From the NCBI RefSeq assembly GCF_014697625.1, contig NZ_JACJSG010000002.1, positions 62,001 to 126,000 on the forward strand: a stretch of 64,000 nucleotides of DNA. Reading direction: 5' to 3'. Shown piece after piece: positions 46,049 through 55,872 of the stretch. This stretch comes from Anabaena azotica FACHB-119 (GTDB taxonomy: Bacteria > Cyanobacteriota > Cyanobacteriia > Cyanobacteriales > Nostocaceae). The position numbers and the translations under genes were made by a program. Position 1 is the stretch's first letter. Each line of letters begins with the position of its first letter. The notes beneath the pieces were generated by a model. The model searched no databases. It saw only the letters and a list, made by a program, of their open reading frames with translations, and was not told the origin of the DNA.

Positions 46049-46119
46049 AGCCAAGGCGTATGCTGGGGGATAAAAAAGCGCCTCCCTAAGCCTTCCACCA
46101 ATTGGTGTGGTGTTTCACC
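46049..46119 (-). repeat. Repeat F copy 2
   Basis: Inverted match of 26831-26900, with GCCTTCCACCAATTGGTGTG in the centre. It is bordered on both sides by ATCAGTT/AACTGAT heptamers and lies between the small acidic gene and the RelE-like gene. Confidence 0.8.
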
Positions 46120-46245
46120 AACGTATTTAACTGATAACTGTTCACTGTTCACTGTTAAAGATTGGGAAAATAATATAGTTTGCGTCCCAGTCAACTGACA
46201 ACTGTCAACTGTCAACTGTCCCCAACCCCTATTAAGGTGACTCCA

Positions 46246-46503
46246 GTGAGTGTAGAAACACGTTATGCTAGGTCGTTTTTAATAGACCTGAAAAGTTTAG
46301 AACCTGTTGCTTATCAGCGAGTATATGATTTTGTGTTTTTTGAGTTTGCCCAAAAGTGGCCTTTACATTATCTGCCTGAATTGCGTCAGTTGGATGAAGA
46401 AGGGATCTTTCATCGGTTTACTATAGATAATTATTTAGTTGGCATAGAAATCAGGGGTGAGATTGTAAAATTTCTACGGGTCATACCTATGCCGGATGTT
46501 TGA
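46246..46503 (+). CDS. RelE/ParE-like toxin family protein
   Basis: 85 residues from the GTG at 46246, with AAGG eight bases upstream; the longer frame from 46180 translates heptamer repeats. The pattern RYARSFLIDLKSLEPVAYQR, LPELRQLDEEGIFHRFTIDN and YLVGIEIRGEIVKFLRVIPM follows the RelE/ParE fold (helix pair, then a beta sheet with Y.VGIEI.G). The catalytic residues of RelE mRNA nucleases are not clearly conserved. The likely partner is the 65-residue gene upstream. It is probably cytoplasmic. The assignment is by pattern only. Confidence 0.62.
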   Translation: MSVETRYARSFLIDLKSLEPVAYQRVYDFVFFEFAQKWPLHYLPELRQLDEEGIFHRFTIDNYLVGIEIRGEIVKFLRVIPMPDV

Positions 46504-46607
46504 GGTGAAGAAATTTTCAACACTTAAAACTGTATAAGACTAAGCAGGGATGGCTCTAACCTTACATTACACTTGTTTTTGAAGGACACTTTACTAGAGA
46601 TTTCCCT

Positions 46608-48194
46608 ATGGATGCGAAGGCACTTTGGCAACGATACCAAGAATGGTTATATTTCCACGAGGGACTAGGACTGTACCTAGATGTCAGTCGGATGCGTTTT
46701 GATAATGCCTTCGTAGAGTCGTTGCTGCCGAAATTTGACAAAGCGTTTGCGGATATGGCGGAATTAGAAAAGGGTGCGATCGCCAATCCCGACGAGAACC
46801 GCATGGTGGGACACTATTGGCTACGCAACCCAGACTTAGCGCCTACACCAGAACTTACACAGGAAATTGTTCAAACCCTAGAACAAATCGAAGCCTTTGC
46901 AGAAAAAGTGCAAACGGGTGCAATTCATCCTCCCAAAGCAAACCGCTTCACAGATATCATTTCCATTGGTATTGGTGGTTCCGCCCTCGGCCCTCAGTTT
47001 GTCGCTGAAGCCCTCTCCCCGGAATTTCCCCCGCTCAAAATTCACTTTATCGACAATACTGACCCCGCAGGTATTGACCGCATTCTTACCCAATTGCGTA
47101 ATCATCTCGCTAGCACCTTGGTTTTAGTCATCTCCAAATCTGGAGGTACACCAGAACCCCGCAACGGTATGATTGAAGTCAAAAAAGCCTATGCTGGACA
47201 AAACTTAGACTTTGCCCAATATGCAGTAGCTATTACTAGCGCCGATAGCAACCTAGACAAATTAGCCAAATCAGAAGGCTGGCTAGCTAGATTTCCCATG
47301 TATGACTGGGTGGGTGGACGTACCTCAGAAATGTCTACTGTGGGGCTAGTTCCTGCGGCATTACAAGGCATCGACATTCGTGCCATGCTAGAAGGTGCGA
47401 AAGAGATGGATGACGCTACCCGCGTCCCAGATGTGAAAAAGAACCCGGCGGCGTTACTGGCTTTGTCTTGGTATTACTCTGGTAACGGTAAGGGCGAAAA
47501 AGATATGGTAGTCCTACCTTACAAGGACAGCTTGCTGTTATTTAGCCGTTACCTACAGCAGCTAGTCATGGAATCTTTAGGTAAAGAAAAAGATTTAGAC
47601 GGTAAAACTGTTTATCAGGGTATTGCCGTTTATGGTAACAAAGGCTCAACAGACCAACACGCTTACGTCCAGCAGTTGCGCGAAGGTGTACCTAATTTCT
47701 TTGCTACCCTCATCGAAGTTTTGGAAGACCGTAACGGCCCATCGCCAGAAATCGACCCTGGTGTAACATCTGGTGATTATCTATCCGGTTTTCTGCAAGG
47801 AACTCGTCAAGCATTGTATGAAAATCAACGTGATTCTATTACAGTCACGATTTCCCAAGTTAACGCCCGTACAGTAGGGGCTTTAATTGCTTTGTATGAA
47901 CGTGCTGTGGGTTTCTATGCTAGTTTGGTCAACATTAATGCTTACCATCAACCGGGTGTAGAAGCAGGTAAGAAAGCTGCTGCTGCTATTCTTGATTTGC
48001 AAACCAAAGTGGTTGGATTACTACAAAAAGAGAAAACAGCCTTATCTTTAGAGCAAATTGCTGATAAAGTGGGCGCAGCCGACCAAGTTGAAGCAATTTA
48101 CAAGATTTTACGCCATCTACAAGCGAATCAACGCGGTGTGGTTTTTCAGGGAAATCTGGGACAACCAAGCAGTTTGAAGGTTTCTCTTGGTTGA
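46608..48194 (+). CDS. pgi: Glucose-6-phosphate isomerase
   Basis: 528 residues. [17 protein letters not shown] and [15 protein letters not shown] are the sugar-isomerase (SIS) phosphate-binding motifs, and [19 protein letters not shown] is typical of the cyanobacterial Pgi group. It interconverts glucose-6-phosphate and fructose-6-phosphate, at the junction of glycolysis, the oxidative pentose phosphate pathway and glycogen synthesis. ATG 46608 is the natural start ([20 protein letters not shown]). A strong palindrome at 48290 lies between it and the convergent kinase gene. Confidence 0.96.
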   Translation: MDAKALWQRYQEWLYFHEGLGLYLDVSRMRFDNAFVESLLPKFDKAFADMAELEKGAIANPDENRMVGHYWLRNPDLAPTPELTQEIVQTLEQIEAFAEKVQTGAIHPPKANRFTDIISIGIGGSALGPQFVAEALSPEFPPLKIHFIDNTDPAGIDRILTQLRNHLASTLVLVISKSGGTPEPRNGMIEVKKAYAGQNLDFAQYAVAITSADSNLDKLAKSEGWLARFPMYDWVGGRTSEMSTVGLVPAALQGIDIRAMLEGAKEMDDATRVPDVKKNPAALLALSWYYSGNGKGEKDMVVLPYKDSLLLFSRYLQQLVMESLGKEKDLDGKTVYQGIAVYGNKGSTDQHAYVQQLREGVPNFFATLIEVLEDRNGPSPEIDPGVTSGDYLSGFLQGTRQALYENQRDSITVTISQVNARTVGALIALYERAVGFYASLVNINAYHQPGVEAGKKAAAAILDLQTKVVGLLQKEKTALSLEQIADKVGAADQVEAIYKILRHLQANQRGVVFQGNLGQPSSLKVSLG

Positions 48195-48196
48195 TT

Positions 48197-48279
48197 AGAC
48201 CTCTTGCATGAATACTTTGGTGTTGCCGAACATATTATTAAAGGCTCACGCAAAGGCAAGTTATTTTTACAAGAGGTCT
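48197..48279. repeat. 83-bp element with AGACCTCTTG inverted ends
   Basis: AGACCTCTTG (48197-48206) and CAAGAGGTCT (48270-48279) are perfect 10-bp inverted ends. A related fragment lies at 2365-2409. It has no coding capacity. Confidence 0.65.
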
Positions 48280-48289
48280 TGATTCTTTT

Positions 48290-48321
48290 ATGTAGAGACG
48301 TTGCGTGCAACGTCTCTACAT
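48290..48321. terminator. Strong palindrome between pgi and the kinase
   Basis: 15-bp perfect stem ATGTAGAGACGTTGC/GCAACGTCTCTACAT with a 2-bp loop. It lies between convergent genes and could terminate in both directions, although T-runs are weak. The same palindrome type is a common cyanobacterial repeat. Confidence 0.6.
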
Positions 48322-48404
48322 AATTTATTTGGCAGAATTAGGACAATTTTGAATTTGGTTGCCCTTAAAAAGGGGATTTAGGGTTTATAAAAGTATTTGA
48401 TACA

Positions 48405-51400
48405 TCATGAAGGACTTTTCAAACATCCTCTGACGGGGATTTCTATTAAAAATTCAGAACCTTTACCTAGTTCGGAAATACATTTAATTTGTCCGCAGTG
48501 TTTTTCTACTACAATCTGATAGCTAATAGATAAGCCTAAGCCAGTACCTTGTCCAGGTTGTTTGGTAGTAAAGAAGGGTTCAAAAATGCGCGATCGCATC
48601 TCTTCGGAAATCCCACAACCATTGTCAATGATAGAAATAGTAATTATCTGCTGCTCTATTTTTGTGCGGATTTTAATTTGGTGCTTTTCAATTATTGTCC
48701 CCAAATTTATTGATTTCTCTATAGCATCAATGGCATTATTCAGAATGTTCATAAACACTTGATTCATCTGAGCAGCATAACAAGTCACTTCCGGTAAATC
48801 ACCATATTCTTTAATTACTTCTATTGCTGGATAGTTGGTCTTTTCTTGCAAACGATGTTGTACTATTAATAGTGTACTATCTATACCTTCATGCAAACTA
48901 ACAGGCTTCATTTCCGCTTCATCAAGCCGGGAAAAAGTGCGTAAAGATAAGATTAACTGAGAAATCCTTTTTGCACCCGTCATCATAGAACCAAGAATTT
49001 TTGGTAAATCCTCAGCAATGTAATCTATATCAATTGTTTTTAATTCTGGAATGTCTACTGTTGATTTTTGGGAGTTTTGCTGGTAAAAGTTTAGTAATTT
49101 GAATAAATTATCGATATGTTCGTTAACGTAGGCAATGTTCCCGTAAATAAAACTAATGGGATTATTAATTTCATGGGCTACTCCAGCCACTAATTGACCT
49201 AAACCTGCCATTTTTTCACTTTGAATTAACTGGCTTTGAGTTGCTTGTAATTCTTTTAGAGTCTGAGTAATTTCTTCTTTTTGGCGTTGTGTTTGTTGGA
49301 GTAATTCGGCTTGCTGGATACCTACCCCTAATTGAGTACCAATCTGCACTAATAAATCTACTTCATCTTCTTGCCAATCGCGAGGTTTAGTATTTTGATA
49401 AGCACCAAGTAATCCCCAGAGTTTATCACCCTGAAAAATTGGTACAACTATATATGCTCTTGCTTCCATTGCTTCAATAAAAGCAATGTGAGATGGAGAA
49501 TAATCATTGCCATAAATATCTTTAACAACGAGAGTTTTGCCGTTAACAAAATATCCACCTTGAGTTTTTTGTAGATAATCATCTGTAATTACAAGCTGAA
49601 GTTGCTTAACTGGTGTCCAACCTTCAGTTAAAGATTCTGCAACAAATTCGCCACTCCAGTCAGTCTGAAAACGATATATAATCACCCGATCTACTTCCAA
49701 CAGTCGCCGAACTTCTTGGGTAGTTGTAGCAAAGATAGTATTTAAATCAAGGGAACGGCGAATTTTTTCTACTGTGGCGGCTAATGTTTTTTCTCTTTTT
49801 GCGGCTTTAGCTAATTGTGCGGCTTGTACTTGAACCTGTTTTAATGTTTCTGCTTGCTGTAAGGCTACTCCTAACTGCACCCCAACTTGAGCGAGTAGGT
49901 TAATTTCTTCATCTTGCCAATAACGAGGTTGGGAGTTTTGGTAAGCTACTAATAAACCCCACAACTTATCACCTTGGGAAATAGGCACAAAAACTTCATT
50001 ACGTGCGTATTTACCTGCTTGAGTTCGTTGCAGCAGTAGCCTTTCTGTGACAGGCTGTGGTTTAACTATTGGTGTCCAACCATCAACAATGGAATCAGCG
50101 ACAAATTCACCACTCCAGTCAGGATAAAAACGATAAATTGCTACTCTTTCTACTTCTAACAAACCTAAAACTTCTTGAGTAGCAGTTGTAAAAATGGTAT
50201 CAATATCAAGGGAGTGACGAATTTTTTCTACGGTGTTAGCTAACGCCCTTTGTCTTTCCGCCGCTTTGGTAAGTTCTGCGGCTTGAGTTTGCACTTGTTG
50301 TAAATATTCGGCTTGCTGCAAGGCTACACCCAGTTGGGTGCTAATTTGGGTAAGTAGGTATACTTCATCTTCTTGCCATTCGCGTGTGCCTGTGTTTTGA
50401 TAGATGGCTAGTAAGCCCCACAGTTTTTGACCGTGGTAAATAGCAATAGTTACATAGGCTCTAGCTTGATAATTTTCTAATACTTTAATGTAGCAATCGC
50501 TAAAGCCTGAATTATAAATATCATTACAGACACGGTACACTTCTCCTTTAGTAAAACGACCACCTCCTGTATCTTGTAGGTAAGTATCTACTACTGGGCT
50601 AGTGGCTAAATCTTTGATGCTACATTCGCTAGCGTTGTCTTTTAAGTCTGGTTGCTCTAACTGTTTATTCATGAGGGAAATCCAACCCTCAGTTACAGAT
50701 TCAAAAACAAATTCTCCACTCCAATCTGGATTAAAGCGATAAATAGCTACGCGATCAGCATTTAAGAGTTTTCTGATTTCTGTAGTAGTAGTATGAAAAA
50801 TACTTTCTAAATCAAGGGACTGGCGAATTTTCTCAATAGTAATAGCAATTGTTCTTTGCCATTGTGCGGCTTTTTCTCTGGCTTGTGCTTGTGCTAATTG
50901 TGCTGATTGTAATTTAAATTTTTCTAAATATTCTGCTTGTTGTAAAGCGACTCCCAAATGTTCGGCAATTAATTGTATGAACTTAATTTCTGATGCCTCC
51001 CAATCTCTAGGTCTACCACATTGATGAATACATAGTAATCCCCATAAATCTTTTCCTTTCATTACGGGAGCAGTGACAATAGAACGTGCTTGGAATTTCT
51101 TGAATATCTGAATTTGACAATCGCTGATTTCGGCTGCGCCAATGTCAGCTATTACATTTATTTGACCTTGCTGATAGGGTTTAGCAAACTCCTCATCAAA
51201 ACAGCGATCGCCTAGTTTAGCTGTGAGAATAGAACTCCATTCACAACCTACATCCTCATAAATAAATTCACCTTCCCATCCCAACTCAGGAGAAAACCGT
51301 AACACTCCCACTCGATCAGCCTGTAATAGTTGTCGTACTTCTGTCACAGTAATTTGAAATATCGTTTCTACATCCAGGGACTGACGAATCCGAGCGATTA

Positions 51401-51485
51401 CCATAGACAAAGCTGTTTTCATGTCTAGTTGGCGTTCTCCCTCGGTAACTATTTGTAGAGTTTGTTGATGATGAGATTGTTCCAT
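48405..51485 (-). CDS. Multi-GAF sensor histidine kinase
   Basis: 1026 residues. Four GAF domains of the phytochrome/cyanobacteriochrome-like type, each starting I..SLD...IF..T..E and containing DRV..YRF and LWGLL..YQ (about 30-185, 215-400, 415-555, 575-745); the third is shortened. Then a coiled coil, HisKA ([12 protein letters not shown], His about 770) and HATPase ([15 protein letters not shown]). It is soluble with no receiver domain. GAF1 and GAF2 have a Cys at the place where bilin is attached in cyanobacteriochromes (SDCQI, SDCYI) but lack the following His; GAF4 has Ser-His. Light sensing is therefore open; other ligands are equally possible. Confidence 0.9.
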   Translation of the reverse strand: MEQSHHQQTLQIVTEGERQLDMKTALSMVIARIRQSLDVETIFQITVTEVRQLLQADRVGVLRFSPELGWEGEFIYEDVGCEWSSILTAKLGDRCFDEEFAKPYQQGQINVIADIGAAEISDCQIQIFKKFQARSIVTAPVMKGKDLWGLLCIHQCGRPRDWEASEIKFIQLIAEHLGVALQQAEYLEKFKLQSAQLAQAQAREKAAQWQRTIAITIEKIRQSLDLESIFHTTTTEIRKLLNADRVAIYRFNPDWSGEFVFESVTEGWISLMNKQLEQPDLKDNASECSIKDLATSPVVDTYLQDTGGGRFTKGEVYRVCNDIYNSGFSDCYIKVLENYQARAYVTIAIYHGQKLWGLLAIYQNTGTREWQEDEVYLLTQISTQLGVALQQAEYLQQVQTQAAELTKAAERQRALANTVEKIRHSLDIDTIFTTATQEVLGLLEVERVAIYRFYPDWSGEFVADSIVDGWTPIVKPQPVTERLLLQRTQAGKYARNEVFVPISQGDKLWGLLVAYQNSQPRYWQDEEINLLAQVGVQLGVALQQAETLKQVQVQAAQLAKAAKREKTLAATVEKIRRSLDLNTIFATTTQEVRRLLEVDRVIIYRFQTDWSGEFVAESLTEGWTPVKQLQLVITDDYLQKTQGGYFVNGKTLVVKDIYGNDYSPSHIAFIEAMEARAYIVVPIFQGDKLWGLLGAYQNTKPRDWQEDEVDLLVQIGTQLGVGIQQAELLQQTQRQKEEITQTLKELQATQSQLIQSEKMAGLGQLVAGVAHEINNPISFIYGNIAYVNEHIDNLFKLLNFYQQNSQKSTVDIPELKTIDIDYIAEDLPKILGSMMTGAKRISQLILSLRTFSRLDEAEMKPVSLHEGIDSTLLIVQHRLQEKTNYPAIEVIKEYGDLPEVTCYAAQMNQVFMNILNNAIDAIEKSINLGTIIEKHQIKIRTKIEQQIITISIIDNGCGISEEMRSRIFEPFFTTKQPGQGTGLGLSISYQIVVEKHCGQIKCISELGKGSEFLIEIPVRGCLKSPS

Positions 51486-52022
51486 TCCCGTTCCGACTTA
51501 AATTTTAAAAAAGTCTTCTATCTTATCGTTCCCAAATGGTAGGAAAATATGACAATATATTAGCAATTATTATACTAAATTCAATAGAAAATGATACATT
51601 TAATAGGAATTAAGCATGAGCAATAAAAATTGATGTTTTTGCCAAGGGTAGAAGGGTTTAGGGGTATGAAGTGTAGGTATTTAAAACCCTTACACTCATC
51701 CGCCAAAAAAGACTTGCAGCTAAAAATATATCCAATAGCGAGGCGAAACAGCGTAGGAGGAAGAATTTTAGAAAATTATTCACTTTTACTTATTGAATAG
51801 TTTAATTTCTGAAAGTCCCAAATCATTTTTCTGCGTAATTTTTAAGTTAAATTGAATACACAAATGAGTCATCTGGTAAAAAATTTAGGGACACGATGAT
51901 ATCGCCTCCCCAATAAAAGCATTTTTTGTCAGTGGTCATTAGTGATTGAGTAGGGGCGGGTTGACCAATATCTACCATGATTCATGATGATCTTGGTGAA
52001 CCTACCCTAACAATGACAAGCA
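51486..52022. other. Gene-free spacer
   Basis: Contains GGGTTTAGGGGTATG/CCCTTACACTC-type fragments related to family B interiors and a GGGCGGGTTGACC repeat near 51955. No gene or RNA was recognised. Confidence 0.45.
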
Positions 52023-52184
52023 TTAGCGCCGTTTGGTTGTGCTGCGTCGGAGTTCGCGCTTTTCGTTTTCTCGCAGACGGCGATCGCGCCAATCTGCTAC
52101 TGTTAGATAACCAACGCCGCCTGTAACAGCGACTAATAGCACTAAGGCTACTAAAGCCAGAATACTCAGGAATGGACTTTCCAC
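52023..52184 (-). CDS. 53-aa membrane protein following petN
   Basis: GTG start at 52184, stop TAA 52023-52025. The product has one hydrophobic helix (FLSILALVALVLLVAV, residues 5-20, then GGVGYL) and a strongly basic, Arg-rich tail (DWRDRRLRENEKRELRR). It starts 7 bp after the petN stop, so it is almost certainly co-transcribed with petN. The positive-inside rule places the tail in the cytoplasm. I recognise no characterised family; a small thylakoid-membrane protein linked to the b6f complex is an inference from position. There is no ATG in reach. Confidence 0.75.
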   Translation of the reverse strand: MESPFLSILALVALVLLVAVTGGVGYLTVADWRDRRLRENEKRELRRSTTKRR

Positions 52185-52191
52185 GATTCCC

Positions 52192-52281
52192 CTACAGTCC
52201 GTTACGTCCCCAAACTACCATCGCAATCGACCAAGTAAACACAACTAACAGTGATACCCAACCCAGTGTCAAAATCGCCAT
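52192..52281 (-). CDS. petN: Cytochrome b6f complex subunit PetN
   Basis: 29 residues starting [20 protein letters not shown] and ending MVVWGRNGL, which is essentially the invariant PetN sequence. It is a single-helix subunit (subunit VIII) of the cytochrome b6f complex in the thylakoid membrane, needed for complex stability. ATG 52279-52281 is preceded by AGAG. A TATGAT-like -10 box lies about 45 bp upstream, a possible promoter. It is followed by a 53-residue membrane protein in the same direction. Confidence 0.96.
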   Translation of the reverse strand: MAILTLGWVSLLVVFTWSIAMVVWGRNGL

Positions 52282-52550
52282 AGTTTCTCTTTGGAATTTA
52301 TTACAAAATGTCTCTAATATTTATCATACTGGGGACTGGGTACTGGGGATTGGGTATTGGGCAATTCTTAAGAAATATGACAGTTGTCATTAGTCAACAG
52401 TCCATAGTCCATAGTCAATAGTCCAGAGTCAACAGTCTATAGTCCATAGTCCATAGTTATGGTTACTCTCCCTCATCTCCCTCATCTCCCTGTTCCCCTC
52501 CTCTTAGGGGTTAGGGGTGGGTTACTCCCTCATTTCCCCAGTCCCTGACT

Positions 52551-53009
52551 ATGAAAGAAATTTCTGATCCGCAATTAATGGCTGAACGTGTCGAGTCCCT
52601 TAAGGCTGGTATTATAGGCGGGTTTTCTCTCGGTTTGGCTTTTGTCATTACCAGTTTGCTCAATACTGTATTATTGGCGAGGTATTTTCCTACACTTGTC
52701 AGCCTGCATATAGATTTTAACTGGCTTTGGTTGTGCCGTGGGGCGATTGCAGGCTTCTCTGGTTTACTATTTGGTGTCACTTACCGCTATATCATCCGCA
52801 CTGACAAAAATCCCCAACTGAAAACTGGTGCTGTGATGGCTTTTGCTTTGGTACGGGGTTTAACTCTGGTGGAAATGGGATTGAACAGTAGTACGGTTTT
52901 ACCCTTTTTTGTGCTAGCTGGTGAAAGTATATTGTGGTTTGCAATTGCGGCGATCGCAGTTGATATCGCTATCCTACTTGGTTGGGTGAAATCTTTCCCA
53001 TCAACCTAA
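52551..53009 (+). CDS. Four-helix membrane protein, unknown
   Basis: 152 residues with four hydrophobic segments (about 22-45, 60-82, 90-115, 122-145). The start KEISDPQLMAERVESLKAGI then IGGFSLGLAFVITSLLN is typical of a conserved cyanobacterial membrane protein family without known function. GFSGLLFGVTYRYIIR and GLTLVEMGL are its most conserved-looking blocks. It is divergent from petN, with heptamer repeats (GTCCATA) between them. Function not predictable. Confidence 0.78.
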   Translation: MKEISDPQLMAERVESLKAGIIGGFSLGLAFVITSLLNTVLLARYFPTLVSLHIDFNWLWLCRGAIAGFSGLLFGVTYRYIIRTDKNPQLKTGAVMAFALVRGLTLVEMGLNSSTVLPFFVLAGESILWFAIAAIAVDIAILLGWVKSFPST

Positions 53010-53078
53010 ATTCATAGGTTAATATATTACAATGTAGTATAAATAATATAAAAACCTCAAAATTTTTTGCACAAGAAT

Positions 53079-53660
53079 ATGCAGCCTAAACAAAAATCAT
53101 ATTTTTTAATTGTTGATTTAGAAGCGACTTGCTCTGATGATGGTAGTATTCCGCGTCAGGAAATGGAAATAATCGAAATTGGTGCAGTGATGCTCAATCG
53201 AAAAACATGGGAAATTGATTCAGAATTTCAACAATTTATTCAACCAGTCAGACATCCACGCCTGACAAAATTTTGTACCGAATTAACTAGCATTAGCCAA
53301 CAGGATGTTGACCAAGCGCCACAATTTTCAGAGGCTATGTCTCGTTTTCAAGATTGGATATATCCGTTATTTAATAATCATATATTTTGCTCTTGGGGAA
53401 ATTATGACAAAAATCAATTTATGCAAGATTGTCAGTTTCATAATGTTCCCTACCCGTTTAGCTCACAACACATAAACATCAAACAAGAATTTTCAGAATA
53501 TCTAGGTGTCTCTAAAAAATTTGGGATGGCACAAGCACTTAATCATCTGGGAATGGAATTGATAGGTACACACCATCGTGGCATAGATGACGCTCGTAAT
53601 ATCGCAATTATCTATAAATATATGAAAACCCAGAAACTAAATAAGCTCAAGAATTTTTAA
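53079..53660 (+). CDS. DEDDh 3'-5' exonuclease (ERI1/KapD-like)
   Basis: 193 residues from the ATG at 53079; a TTG 12 bp upstream is less likely. The Exo I motif is FLIVDLEATC, followed by EIIEIGAVML, Exo II in FCSWGNYDKNQF and Exo III HHRGIDDARNIA with the DEDDh His and Asp. All four acidic ligands are present, so it should be an active nuclease on RNA or DNA ends. The pattern is closer to ERI1-like than to DnaQ. Single gene. Confidence 0.9.
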   Translation: MQPKQKSYFLIVDLEATCSDDGSIPRQEMEIIEIGAVMLNRKTWEIDSEFQQFIQPVRHPRLTKFCTELTSISQQDVDQAPQFSEAMSRFQDWIYPLFNNHIFCSWGNYDKNQFMQDCQFHNVPYPFSSQHINIKQEFSEYLGVSKKFGMAQALNHLGMELIGTHHRGIDDARNIAIIYKYMKTQKLNKLKNF

Positions 53661-53710
53661 GACTACTTTCTCCGGCGTTAAAAATTTGAACATTGCCCTA
53701 ACTATACCAA

Positions 53711-53836
53711 CAGGACTTACGCAACTGGCACTTGGGGTAGGGTGCGTCAGATGTGGAAAATCCCTTCATTTGTACGAAATTATTGGGTCTGACGCACCCT
53801 ACAGTTAGTTTGATTATGACACCTGCGTAAGTCCTA
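53711..53836 (+). mobile_element. 126-bp MITE-like element, family A copy 9
   Basis: Complete, with ends CAGGACTTACGCA and GCGTAAGTCCTA and a perfect 5-bp target duplication ACCAA (53706-53710 and 53837-53841). Confidence 0.95.
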
Positions 53837-54037
53837 ACCAATTCAAAGAATATTTTTAACATATGAATTATCTGTAAGGACGTACAGATGTACGCCCCTA
53901 TAATCGCTTTTTTGAAATTGGAATTACCCTAAAAAAGGCGGAAGTTGGAATTTATTTTACCTTTGAAGAATTAGGGAAATATGACATGGAAAACAACTCA
54001 TAGAGGAATATCTATCTCATCCAATTAACAATTCAAA

Positions 54038-54144
54038 ATTCACGCATTCGCGCATTAAAGACATTTTCAGTTGGGGATTTAAACCCCAACTGAAAATTTG
54101 CTACGTACAGACGTAGGGGTCTTTAACCCTCCGAATTACGATAA
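54038..54144 (+). repeat. Repeat E copy 2
   Basis: TTCACGCATTCGCGCATTAA, then AAGACATTTT, a CAGTTGGGG/CCCCAACTG stem and GTAGGGGTCTTTAACCC, parallel to 15693-15830. Confidence 0.75.
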
Positions 54145-54222
54145 AAATTACTTTATAAAAATGAAAATAGATTTGCAAGGATAAAAAGCTACAATCTGTA
54201 TTAAGTATAGCATAACTAGATT

Positions 54223-55638
54223 ATGAAATTAAAATACCCAATGCAAATACTACCTAATCAGCTTAATAAACCATCTTTTATCCAAAAACTCGAATGGGTA
54301 ATTAACCCTGTGGGATATTTAGAGAGTGCAGCACAACAACATCCTGATATTTTTACGGCTGAGATTATTGGTTTTGGCGATACCCTTGTGTTTGTTAACC
54401 ATCCGCAAGCGATACAAGAGATTTTAACTAACGATCGCAAAAAATTTGCTGCTCTTGGTGAACATAACAAAATTTTTCAACCCATCACGGGAAACTATTC
54501 AGTATTAATGCTGGATGGCGATCGCCACAGAAAACGCCGACAATTAGTTATGCCATCTTTTCACGGAGATCGGATGCGAAGTTATGGTGAATTAATCCGT
54601 AATATTACAGAAAAAGCTTGGAGTCAGTTACCGACAAATCAAGTATTTACTGCACAAAATATTATGCAGGACATCTCCTTACAAGTCATTTTACAAACTG
54701 TTTTTGGAGTACATGAGGGAGAAAGAAGCCAAGAACTGAACAAAAGACTAGCTCTAATGGCGGAGCTGTTTACTTCACCTTATACTTCTAGTTTCCTGTT
54801 CTTCACTTTTCTACAAAAAGATTTAGGTTCTTGGAGTCCTTGGGGGAAATTTTTACGCGATCGCCAGCAACTTGATGAATTAGTATACGAAGAGATTGCT
54901 GAACGTCGCGCCGCAAATAACCCAGATCGCATTGATATTTTCTCCATGCTGATGTCATCTCAGGATGAAGCTGGTCATTCTATGACAGATCAAGAGTTGC
55001 ACGATGAATTAATAACACTGTTGTTTGCTGGATATGAAACCACTGCAATAGCAATGACTTGGGCATTATATCTAATTCATCAACATCCCCAAGTTCTAGA
55101 AAAACTACTTGCAGAATTAGATACTCTAGGTGAATCACCAGATCCGATGAGTATTTTCCGCTTACCTTATCTGACGGCGGTTTGTAATGAATCCCTACGG
55201 TTGCGTCCTGTTACCTTAATAACACTTCCGCGCGTGGTTCAACAACCTGTGAAAGTTCTGGGACATAGCTTAGAACCAGGTACAATCCTATCTGGTTGTG
55301 TGTATTCACTCCATCAACGCGAAGATTTATATCCCCAAGCGAAGCAATTTCAGCCGGAACGCTTTTTAGAACGCCAATATTCGCCTTATGAATTTATGCC
55401 TTTTGGGGGTGGTGTTCGGCGCTGTTTGGGTGAAGCCTTAGCTGTGTTTGAAATGAAGCTAGTTTTAGCAACTATCTTGTTAAACTATCAGTTAGAATTA
55501 GCCGATAATAAACCAGAAATGCCTTGTCGTCGGGGAGTAATCTTCGCACCAGCTCGTGGTGTCAGGATGATGATTACAGGGAAACGCTCCAGTAAAGAAT
55601 CCCGAATCATGGCGAATATGCAAAGCTACAGGGAATAG
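54223..55638 (+). CDS. Cytochrome P450 (CYP110-like)
   Basis: 471 residues. The I-helix motif AGYETTAIA (about 270), the ExxR motif ESLRLRP (about 323) and the heme-binding loop FMPFGGGVRRCLGEA with the Cys ligand near residue 401 are complete. The sequence start (NPVGYLESAAQQHPDIFTAE) is similar to the cyanobacterial CYP110 group, whose tested members oxidise fatty acids or terpenes. The substrate here is not predictable. No redox partner adjoins it. The last residues (SRIMANMQSYRE) run up to a GGGAATA repeat. Confidence 0.92.
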   Translation: MKLKYPMQILPNQLNKPSFIQKLEWVINPVGYLESAAQQHPDIFTAEIIGFGDTLVFVNHPQAIQEILTNDRKKFAALGEHNKIFQPITGNYSVLMLDGDRHRKRRQLVMPSFHGDRMRSYGELIRNITEKAWSQLPTNQVFTAQNIMQDISLQVILQTVFGVHEGERSQELNKRLALMAELFTSPYTSSFLFFTFLQKDLGSWSPWGKFLRDRQQLDELVYEEIAERRAANNPDRIDIFSMLMSSQDEAGHSMTDQELHDELITLLFAGYETTAIAMTWALYLIHQHPQVLEKLLAELDTLGESPDPMSIFRLPYLTAVCNESLRLRPVTLITLPRVVQQPVKVLGHSLEPGTILSGCVYSLHQREDLYPQAKQFQPERFLERQYSPYEFMPFGGGVRRCLGEALAVFEMKLVLATILLNYQLELADNKPEMPCRRGVIFAPARGVRMMITGKRSSKESRIMANMQSYRE

Positions 55639-55872
55639 GGAATAGGGGACAGGGGACAGGGGAGAGGGAATAGGGGTTAGGTTGAGAAGATTTTGATTGT
55701 GAGCAATAATAATTTTCCAACATCCTTTACTATCAAGGAACACACTGGTGTAGGGGAAGAAACACAACTATTCCCTTCTTTTTCTTTCTATCACCTGTCA
55801 CCTGTCAAGAGTCACCTGTGTTTCATAATGGTAGGATTTGGATTGTATTAATCAAGTCCAAGTCCTTTTTTT

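Larger units (their letters stand above)
53661..54222. other. Gene-free spacer with repeats
   Basis: Contains family A copy 9 (53711-53836), a palindrome ACGTACAGATGTACG near 53881 and repeat E copy 2 (54038-54144). No gene was recognised; the P450 promoter is presumably after 54145. Confidence 0.5.

Noticed and set aside
46180..46245. N-terminal extension of the RelE-like protein
   Set aside because: It reads CAACTGT heptamer repeats; a GTG with AAGG upstream begins the conserved part.
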